A DNA stretch of 64,000 nucleotides from JADCCX01 sp051649305 (GCA_051649305.1 JBOFGV010000073.1:80798-144797), one strand, 5' to 3'. Positions 11,876-20,996 are shown, counted from the first letter of the stretch. The notes: generated by a model not told the origin, from the sequence alone. Program-made: numbers and translations.

Positions 11876-12187
11876 ATGTCAGCACCCACCCGCCGCCACA
11901 CCGAACTGCGCAAGGGACTGCGCGTCCTCGCGCCGCTCATTCCCTATGCGGACAGCGAACCCGTGCTGGAACGTGCGGCCAAACTGACCAAGGCTGATCT
12001 CACCGTCAACGCTGCGCTTTGGCTGGCGCTGGTGGCGCACGTCCGCCACCGGTTTACGGACTATGATTCCCTGCTGGACGAGGGATATGACCGCGATGCG
12101 GCGCGGCACTTTGTGGTGGATGCGACTGAGGAGATGTTGACGCGCTGGGGATGCACGAAGCGGATTGATACCGAGGCGGAGGACTGA
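11876..12187 (+). CDS. DUF2293-like protein
   Basis: A 103-residue basic/acidic mixed protein without signal or membrane segment. Central conserved pattern: ALVAHVRHRFTDYDSLLDEG followed by DRDAARHFVVDATEEMLTRWG, which matches my memory of the DUF2293 family found in Rhizobiales. It is divergent from clpB. Function is unknown. The family assignment is from pattern memory, so moderate certainty only. Confidence 0.7.
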   Translation: MSAPTRRHTELRKGLRVLAPLIPYADSEPVLERAAKLTKADLTVNAALWLALVAHVRHRFTDYDSLLDEGYDRDAARHFVVDATEEMLTRWGCTKRIDTEAED

Positions 12188-12195
12188 CGGCCACC

Positions 12196-13338
12196 TCACG
12201 CCGCCGGGATAGGTGATTGCGATACCTCATCGCTGCCGCAGCGCAAACTGGCGAGCAGTGCTTCATCAAGAGCGATGCCAAGGCCCGGTCCATCCGGAAG
12301 CCTGGACACGCCGCCAACAATATCTGGCAGAGCTGGCGTCGCCAGTTCAGTAAAAAGCGCTGATTCATCGAGCTGGATCTCCAGCATGGTGCCCGGCATC
12401 GTGGCGCAAAGATGCAGACTGCCGACATGGCAGATGGGTCCGGTGGGATTGTGCGGGGAAAACTCAACGCCATTTTTCTGAAGCATTTTGGCCGTGCGCA
12501 GCATTTCATCCGGGCCACCGACGTACTTCATGTCTGGCATCATCACATCGTAAGCGCCACGCTGCGCAAAAGCTTGGAAGCTCCCGGCACCCACGAACTC
12601 CTCCAGTCCGGCCAGTCTCATGCCGGACTTGTTGCACAGACCACGCAGCCCAACGAGACTGTCGATATGGCTTTCCGTCTCGGCAATCGGACATTCGAGC
12701 CAGTAGAGTCCGAAAGCGGCAACATCTGATACGAGTGACCGTGCAGCCTCAGGCGTAAAGCGCCAGTGGCAATCCACCATCAGCCGTGCGTCTGCACCAA
12801 TTTCTTCGCGCACGGCGGCGATGCGCTCAAGCCCTGCCTTGATCATCGATCCCGCTTCGCCTTTGGCACAAAGCGAAGGGGTGACGCCATCAAAGGGTGC
12901 AATCTTGAAAGCACTGAAGCCTCTGCCTAACGCGTAGCCTGCGCTGTCAGCAAAGCCTTGCGGCGATCGATCATTGGTTCGCCGGTTGATATTGGCATAG
13001 AGTGGAATACTGGCATCCGGGTCACCGCCATGAAGCACAGTCAACGGCTTGCCCTTGCGCTGTCCAGCCAGATCATCCCTTGCCAGCTGAAAGGCAGACC
13101 AGAGCGAAGCAACCGGCAGCGAAAGAACTTCGAGAGGCCCTTGCGGGTAATCGTCGCCATTCTTCCATGCAGGGAGGCATTGTTGCGCGGCTGCTTCAAG
13201 CAGCGCCTCGCGGCCAGCCAGCGTTGCTTCCCCTGTCCCGATCCGGCCTTCGTGATCTTCAAGGCGAAGGAATGTCCAGATTGTCTTCGGGCTGATGCGG
13301 GCATAATCAAGTTTGATAGAGCGAAAACCCTTTGTCAC
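12196..13338 (-). CDS. Mandelate racemase/muconate lactonizing enzyme family protein
   Basis: An enolase-superfamily enzyme acting on a carboxylate substrate by proton abstraction next to the carboxyl group. I set the start at the GTG at 13338 (380 residues, beginning VTKGFRSIKLDYARISPKT) because GGAAGGGCAGG precedes it and family members start at this point; longer upstream extensions would overlap the divergent tctC-type gene. Metal-ligand positions are in LMVDCHWRFTPEAAR (Asp), YWLECPIAET (Glu) and GLEEFVGAG (Glu); a later acid-base region is FSPHNPTGPICHV with a His. The substrate is not predictable. Its divergent neighbour is a tricarboxylate-type binding receptor, so uptake and catabolism of a sugar acid or organic acid is likely. 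Confidence 0.88.
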   Translation of the reverse strand: MTKGFRSIKLDYARISPKTIWTFLRLEDHEGRIGTGEATLAGREALLEAAAQQCLPAWKNGDDYPQGPLEVLSLPVASLWSAFQLARDDLAGQRKGKPLTVLHGGDPDASIPLYANINRRTNDRSPQGFADSAGYALGRGFSAFKIAPFDGVTPSLCAKGEAGSMIKAGLERIAAVREEIGADARLMVDCHWRFTPEAARSLVSDVAAFGLYWLECPIAETESHIDSLVGLRGLCNKSGMRLAGLEEFVGAGSFQAFAQRGAYDVMMPDMKYVGGPDEMLRTAKMLQKNGVEFSPHNPTGPICHVGSLHLCATMPGTMLEIQLDESALFTELATPALPDIVGGVSRLPDGPGLGIALDEALLASLRCGSDEVSQSPIPAA

Positions 13339-13465
13339 GACCCTGCCCTTCCATCGTTGGTTTGCAAGCTTTGGCGATCTCATGAATCGATCTTGCAATC
13401 GATCCTGACTGGAATACGCTGTCCGCAAAAGAACGAATAGCTGAGCAAGGGCAAAAGGGAAACGC

Positions 13466-14479
13466 ATGGGCAAGCTGGCAGAGGGTGTATGGGGCAACAG
13501 GTTGCGGGGCCCGGTGCTTGCCGCCGCAGTATCAATCACAGCAGCGCTGACATCTGTCTCATCAGCCAATGCGCAGGCTTGGCCGTCACAACCTGTCACC
13601 ATTATTGTTCCCAGTGCCCCCGGCGATGGATCAGACGTGACAGCACGGCTTCTCGGCGAGAAACTGCGCGAAGCCCTGGGACAGCCCTTCATTGTTGAAA
13701 ACCGTGTGGGCGCAGGCGGCGTTGTGGGTTCAACGGCAGCCGCGCGTGCAGCACCTGACGGCTATACTTTCATCATGGGCAATGCCGGATCACACGGCAT
13801 CAACGCTGCGATCTATGCCGACATTCCCTATGATGCCCTCAAGGATTTTACGCCTGTTTCGCTGGTCTACCGCGCCCCGAACATCTTCGTTGCCAGCCCA
13901 AAGTTTCCCATCAAGACCATGGGCGAACTGGTCACCTATGCGAAGGCCAATGCCGGCAAGGTGAGCTATGCCTCGGGCGGCAACGGCTCGTCTGCCCATA
14001 TGAATGCTGAATATTTGAAACTGCTGACCGGGATTGAGGCTACCCATGTGCCCTACCGTGGAGCCAGCCCCGCACTCAACGATATCGTCTCCGGACAAAT
14101 GCAGTTCATGTCGGTGAACCTCCCACCGGCTATCGGTCTGGTGAAGTCGGGTCAGATAACACCGCTGGCCGTTACCTCGCGCAAGCGTGCGCCGGGATTG
14201 CCCGATGTCCCGACAATGGAAGAGGCCGGTTTTGCTGGCTATGAAACGGTCGCCTGGTTTGGGCTTCTGGCCCCCAAGGGGATATCACAGGATATCGTTA
14301 CGAAGCTGCATCAGGAAATTGCCAAGGTTTGCACAGACAAGGCATTTACAGAGCGGTTGGTGGCACTCGGCGGTGAAACCGTCTGCAACAACCCCACCGA
14401 GTTCGGGCAGTTCCTGCAGGCGGACATCACGCGCTGGAAAGAAGTTGCAGCAAAAGGCAATATCAAGCTGACGCCTTAG
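13466..14479 (+). CDS. TctC/Bug-family tripartite tricarboxylate transporter substrate-binding protein
   Basis: A 337-residue periplasmic protein with a signal peptide ending near SSANAQA. It has the Bug-family hallmarks: WPSQPVTIIVPSAPGDGSDVTARLL after the signal, GQPFIVENRVGAGGVVGS, and the ligand-loop region GYTFIMGNAGSHGI. Bug proteins capture organic acids for TctAB permeases; no permease gene is next to it, as is common for this expanded family. It is divergent from the enolase-superfamily enzyme, which suggests a shared substrate. Its TAG stop (14477-14479) overlaps the edge of a short inserted element. Confidence 0.93.
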   Translation: MGKLAEGVWGNRLRGPVLAAAVSITAALTSVSSANAQAWPSQPVTIIVPSAPGDGSDVTARLLGEKLREALGQPFIVENRVGAGGVVGSTAAARAAPDGYTFIMGNAGSHGINAAIYADIPYDALKDFTPVSLVYRAPNIFVASPKFPIKTMGELVTYAKANAGKVSYASGGNGSSAHMNAEYLKLLTGIEATHVPYRGASPALNDIVSGQMQFMSVNLPPAIGLVKSGQITPLAVTSRKRAPGLPDVPTMEEAGFAGYETVAWFGLLAPKGISQDIVTKLHQEIAKVCTDKAFTERLVALGGETVCNNPTEFGQFLQADITRWKEVAAKGNIKLTP

Positions 14480-14693
14480 CCGTGGGCTCATAAACAGAGG
14501 GTGTTTGATGGGTTGAGAGGCAAACTGGACTCAAGCAGCTGTTGCCTTTCGGACCCTCTGCAGGCGCGGTAAATTTCTACCCTCTTTTCCTGCCCCTTCC
14601 TTCCAATCCCGACTGTTTGCTGCGGAAAGGCCAGAGAAGCCTGAACACCAAATTCCCTTTAGCCAAATATCGCTCTGTTTATGAGCTCACGGC
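14479..14693. mobile_element. MITE-like element with 21-bp terminal inverted repeats and TTA target duplication
   Basis: Left end GCCGTGGGCTCATAAACAGAG at 14479-14499 and right end (14673-14693) are inverted copies with one mismatch (GTGGGC versus GTGAGC). Flanking bases are CTTAG on both sides (14475-14479 and 14693-14697), consistent with a TTA or CTTAG target duplication as made by IS5-type elements. The 215-base body has no coding capacity, so it is a non-autonomous element. It sits precisely at the tctC stop codon, and its right end supplies the last codon and stop of the convergent retropepsin gene. Confidence 0.75.
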
Positions 14694-15805
14694 TTAGTTT
14701 TTCTTGGTTCAATACGAACTGTCTTTGAATCAAAAGTCACCTTGAAGCGCGAAAGAAAGCTCATGCCCAAAAGCCCGTCAACGCCATCACCATAGGTGCC
14801 TTTGACATCTGCCTGAACCAGAACCGCAACATTCTTGGCTTCAATTGTCTTGAGCATAATGGTTTCTGCCCGGCCCCGATTCGCTTCCGTTATTCCATTG
14901 GCCGTCCCCATGCGAACAGTCGCAGCAGGATCAAACTGAACCTTTGCCTTTTGTGCAAAGCTCTTCTTCATGGTGACAAAGGTGGCCCCAGTATCCAGCA
15001 TGAATGTGCCACGCACGCCATTCACCATCAGACTTGCAGTGATGACATTGTTCTTACGTGCAATTGGGATGATGACAGGCGCGGAAAGATTGACTGAATT
15101 GCACCGGCCTTTGGCGGCATAGTCAGCCAAAATTGCCCGTGTTTGACTGGTATCATTCTTGCCAGGGTTGATGCCAACCCAGGCTTCAATTGGTCCAACG
15201 GCATCACAGAACTGACCCAGTTTCTCATAGCTTCGAGCCAATGCAAAATATCCAACACTTGAAATGCGCTCCTTGTTCCCAAAGAGCTCAATGGCGGTGA
15301 TATAATCTCCAATGGCCTTCTCAGGCTTGCCTGCCCGATCATTGGATAGGGCACGCAGATAATAACCATTGTCACCAAACGGTTCGAGACCAATCAGGTC
15401 TTCGGACTTTTGCGCGGCAGCGTCAAAATCACGGATCGTGAGCAAGATATTGATGGCACGCCGCATGGAGGGGGCGTGCCCCTTACAATGCATGGAGAAG
15501 CCAGTGTAGGAATTGGCAGCTTCACGCCTGTATCCAACCTTCTCCAAGGCATCACCCAGTTCAAGAATGGCGGCTTCGTCACATGCTTCACGTGCAAGTG
15601 TATCGATGGCTTTTCTCACTGCCAAAGTATTCATGGCCTGTCGCGGGAGCGTTACACCCAATCTTTTCATGGCTTCAACACGCGGGATATCATCCTCATC
15701 CGCTGTCGATTGAGCCAAAACAAGTGTTGGAACAATAAGAAGGGCAATCCAGCAATGGAAAACCAATTTCGTCAAGCAAGGCAGTAATTTTGAGTGCATA
15801 ATCAT
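14687..15805 (-). CDS. Periplasmic retropepsin-like aspartic protease with TPR-like region
   Basis: A 372-residue protein with an N-terminal signal peptide (ends near TLVLAQS). Residues 50-220 form a helical repeat region of TPR type (LGDALEKVGYRREAANSYTG; ALARSYEKLGQFCDAVGPIE). The C-terminal third is a retropepsin-like domain with the catalytic motif FMLDTGATFVTM and the closing motif GDGVDGLLGMSFLSRFKV. Such single-domain pepsins act as dimers in the envelope; the substrate is unknown. The last residues KP and the TGA stop lie inside the right terminal repeat of the MITE-like element; without the insertion the frame would read about 3 residues differently before a TGA in tctC. Confidence 0.82.
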   Translation of the reverse strand: MIMHSKLLPCLTKLVFHCWIALLIVPTLVLAQSTADEDDIPRVEAMKRLGVTLPRQAMNTLAVRKAIDTLAREACDEAAILELGDALEKVGYRREAANSYTGFSMHCKGHAPSMRRAINILLTIRDFDAAAQKSEDLIGLEPFGDNGYYLRALSNDRAGKPEKAIGDYITAIELFGNKERISSVGYFALARSYEKLGQFCDAVGPIEAWVGINPGKNDTSQTRAILADYAAKGRCNSVNLSAPVIIPIARKNNVITASLMVNGVRGTFMLDTGATFVTMKKSFAQKAKVQFDPAATVRMGTANGITEANRGRAETIMLKTIEAKNVAVLVQADVKGTYGDGVDGLLGMSFLSRFKVTFDSKTVRIEPRKTKP

Positions 15806-15867
15806 ACCCCAGGCCGCAGAAGTATATTGAAGTGTCTCTGCACATCAAGGCGGAGTTAGCTGAAAAA

Positions 15868-16662
15868 TTACGATTGCCCTTGGCTCATATCCCGGCGCAG
15901 GGTTGGCAGGCCAATGCCACTGGCTTCAAAGCCGCCATCCACCGCCAGCGCCTGTCCTGTGATGTACTGCGCCTGATCTGAACACAGGAAATAGATCGAG
16001 GCCGCCAGTTCCTCTTCAAGTCCGTAGCGGTTGAGCGGAATGTGATCGTGATAATCCTTGCGGATTTCAGCCGTATGCACCTGCTTTGCCATCGCGGTAT
16101 CCACCGGGCCGGGGCAGACACAGTTGGCGCGAATGCCCAGTTCTCCAAGCTCAACGGTCTGCTGTTTGGTCAGATGGATGAGAGCTGCCTTGCTGGTGCC
16201 GTAGGCAACACGCAGTGTGGAAGCGCGTACACCTGATATCGACGCCACATTGACGATGGCACCCGTTCCACGCTCCGCCATGATGCGCGTGGCGGCCTGC
16301 GCGCAATAGAACGGGCCATTGAGATTGACCGCCATGACGCGCGTCCAGTCCTCTGGCGAGGTTTCCTGAATGGGGCGGAAAACCGCTGTTCCGGCATTGT
16401 TGACGAGCGCATCCACTCGCCCGAAGCGCGCGCGGACAGCCTCAAAAGCCTGATTGACGGCGCTGACATCGGAGACATCACAGCGGATGGTCATAATCCT
16501 GTCAGGCGCATGCAGCGCCTCGGCTTCTGACACCATCAGGTCATCCAGCACATCGAGCATGACGATGCTCCAGCCTTCAGCGAGAAAACGCTTCGCTGTA
16601 GCCAGACCGATGCCCCGCGCTGCGCCGGTGACAACAGCAACCTTGGTTGAATGCTGGGTCAT
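15868..16662 (-). CDS. SDR family NAD(P)-dependent oxidoreductase
   Basis: A classical short-chain dehydrogenase of 264 residues: cofactor motif TGAARGIGLATAKRF near residue 12, NNAG motif in VDALVNNAGTAVF, catalytic Ser in ISGVRAS, and YGTSKAAL with the Tyr-x3-Lys pair. The C-terminus SDQAQYITGQALAVDGGFEA is typical. It is the last gene of a four-gene catabolic set (MFS permease, AcuI-like reductase, TPP enzyme, SDR), starting 14 bases after the TPP gene stop. Substrate unknown; the set suggests oxidation of a hydroxyl group in the imported compound. Confidence 0.92.
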   Translation of the reverse strand: MTQHSTKVAVVTGAARGIGLATAKRFLAEGWSIVMLDVLDDLMVSEAEALHAPDRIMTIRCDVSDVSAVNQAFEAVRARFGRVDALVNNAGTAVFRPIQETSPEDWTRVMAVNLNGPFYCAQAATRIMAERGTGAIVNVASISGVRASTLRVAYGTSKAALIHLTKQQTVELGELGIRANCVCPGPVDTAMAKQVHTAEIRKDYHDHIPLNRYGLEEELAASIYFLCSDQAQYITGQALAVDGGFEASGIGLPTLRRDMSQGQS

Positions 16663-16675
16663 GATCCGCCCTTCC

Positions 16676-18352
16676 TCATCGACCCTTGGCGATGGCTTCC
16701 TTGCGGATGTCCGTCAGGCTTCGGCTGGGCGTAATCGCCTCGCTGTCCACGATGCAATGGATGATTGCGGGCTTGCCTGAAGCGACACAACGCTCGAAGG
16801 CAGGCGCGAATTCCGCCGTCTTGCGCACGGTTTCACCGTAACCGCCGAAAGCGACGGCATAGGCTGCAAAGTCAGGGTTTTTAAGGGCTGTCGCCGAAAC
16901 GCGGCCGGGATATTCCCGCTCCTGATGCATGCGGATGGTGCCATACATGCCGTTGTCGACCACGACGACGACCATCGGCAGATCATACTGCACGGCGGTG
17001 GCGAACTCCTGCCCGTTCATCAGGAAGCAGCCATCGCCCGCAAAGCACACCACCGGCGTTTCCGGCTGCAGGCGCTTGGCGGCAATGGCTGCCGGAACGC
17101 CATAGCCCATCGAGCCGGAGGTTGGCGAAAGCTGCGTACCGTATTTGCGGAAATGGTAAAACCGGTGAATCCAGATGGCGTAATTGCCAGCACCGTTGGT
17201 GATGATGGCGTCTTCCGGCAAATAGTTGCGCAGCCAGATCATCGCTTCGCTCATCTGCAGATCACCAGGCGAGCGCGTTGGTTGCGCACCCCAGGCGACA
17301 GCCGCTGTGTTGATCTCGCGCGTCCAGTCTTTCCATGGAATGGTGTTGGGTGGCTGCTGGCCTTCCATCGCCGCCGTGAAGGCTTCCGGCGACGCGTTGA
17401 TCGCAAGCTCTGTCGCATAGACGCGGTTCAGTTCCTCGGGATCAGGGTGGACATGGATGAGTTTCTTGCCGTCGCCGGGGATATCAAACAGCGTGTAGGA
17501 AATGGTGGAGGCTTCGGACAGTTGATCGCCGATGCAGAGTACCAGATCAGCCTCCTTGATGCTTTTCGTCAGCGCAGGGCTGATGCCAAGGCCTGCATCA
17601 CCGGCAAAGTTTGGGTGCGTTGCCGGGAAGTAGGACTGTCTGCGAAAAGTGGTGGCCACCGGCAGGTCAAAACGCTCGGCAAAGCGGATCAACCGCTGCA
17701 CGGCGACTTCGCTCCAGCGGCTACCCCCCACCAGCACGAAGGGGCGCTTGGCGGCCCAGAGCCGCTTTTGCAGATCAGCCATCACGGTCAGGCCCGGATG
17801 TGTTTCCACCTGCTTGAAGGCGGGCGCATCAGGCACTTCGGCCAGTTCCACCAGCATGTCTTCAGGCAGGGCGATCACGACAGGGCCGGGGCGTCCGCTG
17901 GTAGCAACATGAAAGGCGCGCGACAGCAATTCCGGAATGCGGGCTGCATCGTCAATTTCTGTTGCCCATTTGGCGATGCCGCCGAAGGCTGCGCGGTAGT
18001 CGAGTTCCTGAAAGGCATCACGCTCGCGCATGCCTTTTTCGATCTGGCCCACGAACATGATCATGGGTGTTGAATCCTGCATGGCCACATGAATGCCGTG
18101 GGCGGCGTTGGTGGCTCCGGGTCCACGTGTCACCATGCAGATGCCAGGCTTGCCCGTGAGCTTGCCAACGGCCTCTGCCGCCATGCTGGCCCCTGCCTCC
18201 TGACGGCAAACCGTGATGCGCACATCAGCATCATGCAGCGCATCAAGCACGGCGAGATAGCTTTCTCCCGGTACGCAAAAAATATCGGTGACACCGTGGA
18301 CCAGCAACTGGTCCACCAGAATTTGTCCGCCCGTGCGTGATTTCAGCGCCAT
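16676..18352 (-). CDS. Thiamine pyrophosphate-dependent enzyme, acetolactate-synthase-like
   Basis: 558 residues from the ATG at 18352, which has GGGGGAA 3 bases upstream; a TTG-started extension to 18382 is less likely. Catalytic Glu lies in CVPGESYLAVLDAL; the diphosphate/Mg site is CFAGDGCFLMNG with the second ligand in VVVVDNGMYG. All three domains (PYR, central, PP) are present. This subfamily is related to acetolactate synthase and other 2-oxo-acid decarboxylases; biosynthetic ALS is unlikely because the small subunit is absent and neighbours are catabolic genes. The likely role is carbon-carbon cleavage or decarboxylation of an imported 2-oxo acid. Substrate unknown. Confidence 0.9.
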   Translation of the reverse strand: MALKSRTGGQILVDQLLVHGVTDIFCVPGESYLAVLDALHDADVRITVCRQEAGASMAAEAVGKLTGKPGICMVTRGPGATNAAHGIHVAMQDSTPMIMFVGQIEKGMRERDAFQELDYRAAFGGIAKWATEIDDAARIPELLSRAFHVATSGRPGPVVIALPEDMLVELAEVPDAPAFKQVETHPGLTVMADLQKRLWAAKRPFVLVGGSRWSEVAVQRLIRFAERFDLPVATTFRRQSYFPATHPNFAGDAGLGISPALTKSIKEADLVLCIGDQLSEASTISYTLFDIPGDGKKLIHVHPDPEELNRVYATELAINASPEAFTAAMEGQQPPNTIPWKDWTREINTAAVAWGAQPTRSPGDLQMSEAMIWLRNYLPEDAIITNGAGNYAIWIHRFYHFRKYGTQLSPTSGSMGYGVPAAIAAKRLQPETPVVCFAGDGCFLMNGQEFATAVQYDLPMVVVVVDNGMYGTIRMHQEREYPGRVSATALKNPDFAAYAVAFGGYGETVRKTAEFAPAFERCVASGKPAIIHCIVDSEAITPSRSLTDIRKEAIAKGR

Positions 18353-18378
18353 GGTTTCCCCCGTCGTTTTTATCTTCT

Positions 18379-19371
18379 TCAAGCTGTCGCCATGTCCACC
18401 ACGACACGGCCCCGCACCTTGCCATCGATGATAGCTGTGCCGGTTTCCATCAACTGATCAAAGCCGATGTTTGTTGTCATGCTGTCAAGCTTGGCCATAT
18501 CGAGATCGATGCCCAGTCTTCGCCAGACTTCCAACCGGAGAGGGCGCGGACAGCCGACGGAATCAACACCCAGCAGCGCCACATTGCGCAGGATGAAAGG
18601 CGCTACACTGGTGGGCAGATCCATGCCGCCCGCCAGTCCGCAGGCTGCCACAGCGCCGCTGTGTTTTGTCATGGAAATCACATTGGCCAGTGTGGTGGAA
18701 CCCACGGTATCAACCGCCGCTGCCCAACGCTCCTTGCCCATGGCGCGGGGCGGGACAGCAAGCTCGGCACGATCAATGATCTCTGCCGCTCCAAGACCTT
18801 TCAGGTAATCCGCTTCAGCTGGCCGCCCGGTGGAGGCAATCACATGCCACCCGAGTTTGGCGAGAATGGCGACAGCAACGGAGCCAACGCCGCCGGATGC
18901 GCCGGTGACAACAACAGGACCATGCGCAGGCGTGAGGCCATGGCGTTCCAATGCGATGATGCACTGCATGGCCGTGAAGCCTGCTGTGCCCACGGCCATG
19001 GCTTGTGCGGGCGTCAAGCTTTTGGGAAGCGGCACCAGCCATTCCGATTTCAACCGCGCCATGCCGGCATAGGCACCCCAGTGCCCTTCGCCGACACCGC
19101 AGCCTGTCAGCACAACATGATCGCCCGTTTTAAAATCAACGCTGGTCGAATTTGTTACCTCACCCGCGAGATCAATGCCCGGCACCATCGGAAACTTCCG
19201 CACCACAGGAGCCTTGCCGGAGAGGGCCAAACCATCCTTGTAGTTGACTGTCGATTTCAGCACCTTGATCGTGACATCGCCCTCAGGAAGGTCTGCCTCG
19301 GATAACGTGCGGATGCCAACGGTGTATTGGCCATCGGGCTTGTCGACCACCAGTGCGCGAAACGTGTTCAT
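18379..19371 (-). CDS. acuI: AcuI/YhdH-type NADPH-dependent acrylyl-CoA reductase-like oxidoreductase
   Basis: A 330-residue medium-chain dehydrogenase without zinc ligands. Features of the YhdH/AcuI branch: LKSTVNYKDGLALSGKAPVV near the start, GIDLAGEVTNS, the nucleotide motif VTGASGGVGSVAVAILAKLG and RVVVDMA at the end. AcuI reduces acryloyl-CoA in DMSP and propionate metabolism; others of the branch reduce related enoyl thioesters. It lies between the MFS permease (30 bases upstream gap) and the TPP enzyme (26 bases). The symbol is by similarity; the true substrate here may differ. Confidence 0.82.
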   Translation of the reverse strand: MNTFRALVVDKPDGQYTVGIRTLSEADLPEGDVTIKVLKSTVNYKDGLALSGKAPVVRKFPMVPGIDLAGEVTNSTSVDFKTGDHVVLTGCGVGEGHWGAYAGMARLKSEWLVPLPKSLTPAQAMAVGTAGFTAMQCIIALERHGLTPAHGPVVVTGASGGVGSVAVAILAKLGWHVIASTGRPAEADYLKGLGAAEIIDRAELAVPPRAMGKERWAAAVDTVGSTTLANVISMTKHSGAVAACGLAGGMDLPTSVAPFILRNVALLGVDSVGCPRPLRLEVWRRLGIDLDMAKLDSMTTNIGFDQLMETGTAIIDGKVRGRVVVDMATA

Positions 19372-19401
19372 GTCATCTTCCAGATCGTTAAGAAGACAAC
19401 A

Positions 19402-20640
19402 CTATGCCGGTTGTGGCACCGTTCGGGAAGGGGCTGCTTTCTCGACAATCGGCAGGTTGATCAGTGCCGAGGCAAAGCCGAGGGCAATCGAGCCGTACCA
19501 GACGAGATCGTAGTTGCCGTAGATTTCATAGAACACGCCGCCGAGCCAGCCGCCCAAAAAGCCGCCGACCTGATGGCTGAAGAAGGCAAAGCCATAGAGC
19601 ATCGCCATGTCCCGTGTGCCGAACATGGTCATCACCAGTGATGAAGTGGGCGGCACTGTGGACAGCCAGAACAGACCCATGGCTGCACCAAAAGCCAGCA
19701 CGAGGGCTGGTGATGGTGGCAACATCAGAAGCGCAATGATGGCAAGGGACCTCCCGGTATAGATGAGCGCCAGCAGATAGCGGCGCGGAAAGCGCGTCAT
19801 GATCCAGCCAGCAGAGATGGAACCGACGATGTTGAAAAGGCCAATCAATGCGAGCACCCAAGGCCCGATGCTGGCGGCAATGCCAATGTCTTTCAGGTAG
19901 GCAGGCAGGTGCGTGGTGATGAACGCCAGCTGGAAACCGCAGGTGAAGAAGCCCAAAACCAGCAGGATATAGCTGGTGTGCCCGAATGCATGGGCGAGGG
20001 TCTGCATGAGGGTGCGTTTGTCGCCTTCCGGTTCAGCAGCAAGACTGCCGCGCGGCGCTGTCGCGAGATAGATCGTCAGAGGAATGGTCAGAATCAACAG
20101 CGAGGCGAAAACCAGCAACGCGCCCTGCCAGCCTGCCATATCAATGAGACCCACAGCCAATGGCGAGAACAGGAACTGGCCGAAGGAGCCTGCTGCGGTA
20201 CCAAAACCAAGGGCCATGGCGCGCTTTTCAGGCGGCAGCAGCTTGCCGAAGGCTGCGAGCACGAGGTTGAACGAGCAGCCCGACAGGCCAAAGCCGATCA
20301 GCACGCCTGAAGTGAGCGTGAAAACCGCCGGCGTGGTTGACACCGTCATCAGCGCCAAACCGGCAGCATAAAGCACAAGGCCGCCGATCATCACCCGCAT
20401 GACACCAAAACGGTCTGCCACAGCGCCCGCGAAGGGCTGGCCGATGCCCCAGAACAGGTTCTGGACAGCGATTGCCAGACCAAAGACATCCCGGCCCCAG
20501 CCGTTCTGCTGGATGATGGGCAATTGAAAGAAGCCCATGGTGGCGCGCGGCCCAAAACCGACCATCGCGATGGCACAACCTGCCGCAATGATAATGGAGG
20601 CGGTGTAGGTTTTTTGCGTGGAGGACATGGTGGTTGTCAT
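19402..20640 (-). CDS. MFS transporter, OFA (oxalate/formate antiporter)-like
   Basis: A 412-residue, 12-helix permease from the ATG at 20640 (GAGAGAACGACC precedes it; an upstream in-frame ATG at 20661 also exists). N-terminal helix GCAIAMVGFGPRATMGFF, the loop motif FGVMRVMIGG, and the helix-10-12 region are typical of the OFA-like carboxylate MFS branch. As first gene of the operon it likely imports the carboxylate processed by the following reductase, TPP enzyme and SDR. No regulator gene is adjacent; the divergent upstream gene is a small Tat-exported protein. Confidence 0.9.
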   Translation of the reverse strand: MTTTMSSTQKTYTASIIIAAGCAIAMVGFGPRATMGFFQLPIIQQNGWGRDVFGLAIAVQNLFWGIGQPFAGAVADRFGVMRVMIGGLVLYAAGLALMTVSTTPAVFTLTSGVLIGFGLSGCSFNLVLAAFGKLLPPEKRAMALGFGTAAGSFGQFLFSPLAVGLIDMAGWQGALLVFASLLILTIPLTIYLATAPRGSLAAEPEGDKRTLMQTLAHAFGHTSYILLVLGFFTCGFQLAFITTHLPAYLKDIGIAASIGPWVLALIGLFNIVGSISAGWIMTRFPRRYLLALIYTGRSLAIIALLMLPPSPALVLAFGAAMGLFWLSTVPPTSSLVMTMFGTRDMAMLYGFAFFSHQVGGFLGGWLGGVFYEIYGNYDLVWYGSIALGFASALINLPIVEKAAPSRTVPQPA

Positions 20641-20807
20641 GGTCGTTCTCTCAATCTGCAATCAAGGATAGCCTTGTTTGCATCGGTCTAACAATCAAAC
20701 TCTCATGTTGAACCAATCACACATGCTGATTGCCCGATTGCCTTCTGATTGTTTGCAATGGTAGGTTGCACAGGTTGCAAGCGCCGTTTTCATAAGGAGA
20801 CTATGTG

Positions 20808-20996
20808 ATGATTGACGCTGATAAAACCGTTTCAAGACGCCGCCTGTTTCAGGCTGCCCTGGCTGCTGTTGCAGCGGTTGTTGCGCTCAAACCAGAGAGT
20901 GCGGAAGCCAAGCCAAAATGGGGCAATCCACCCGGCTGGTCCCGCGGTCGCAAGCGCGGATGGCGCAAAAAGGGCGGCCCCAAGTGGCGCTGGTAA
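20808..20996 (+). CDS. Small Tat-signal basic peptide
   Basis: A 62-residue protein from the ATG at 20808 (AAGGAGA 7 bases upstream; a GTG at 20805 is possible). The N-terminus carries a twin-arginine signal (VSRRRLFQAALAAVAAVVAL) with an AxA site at SAEA. The mature part is only about 28 residues and is extremely basic and aromatic: WGNPPGWSRGRKRGWRKKGG followed by PKWRW. No cysteine or enzyme motif is present. Function unknown; a cationic secreted peptide or a small envelope protein are possible. It stands between divergent operons. Confidence 0.65.
   Translation: MIDADKTVSRRRLFQAALAAVAAVVALKPESAEAKPKWGNPPGWSRGRKRGWRKKGGPKWRW

Noticed and set aside
13339..13692. N-terminal extension of the enolase-superfamily gene
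   Set aside because: It overlaps the divergent tctC-type gene, lacks conservation and a ribosome site; the GTG at 13338 is preferred.
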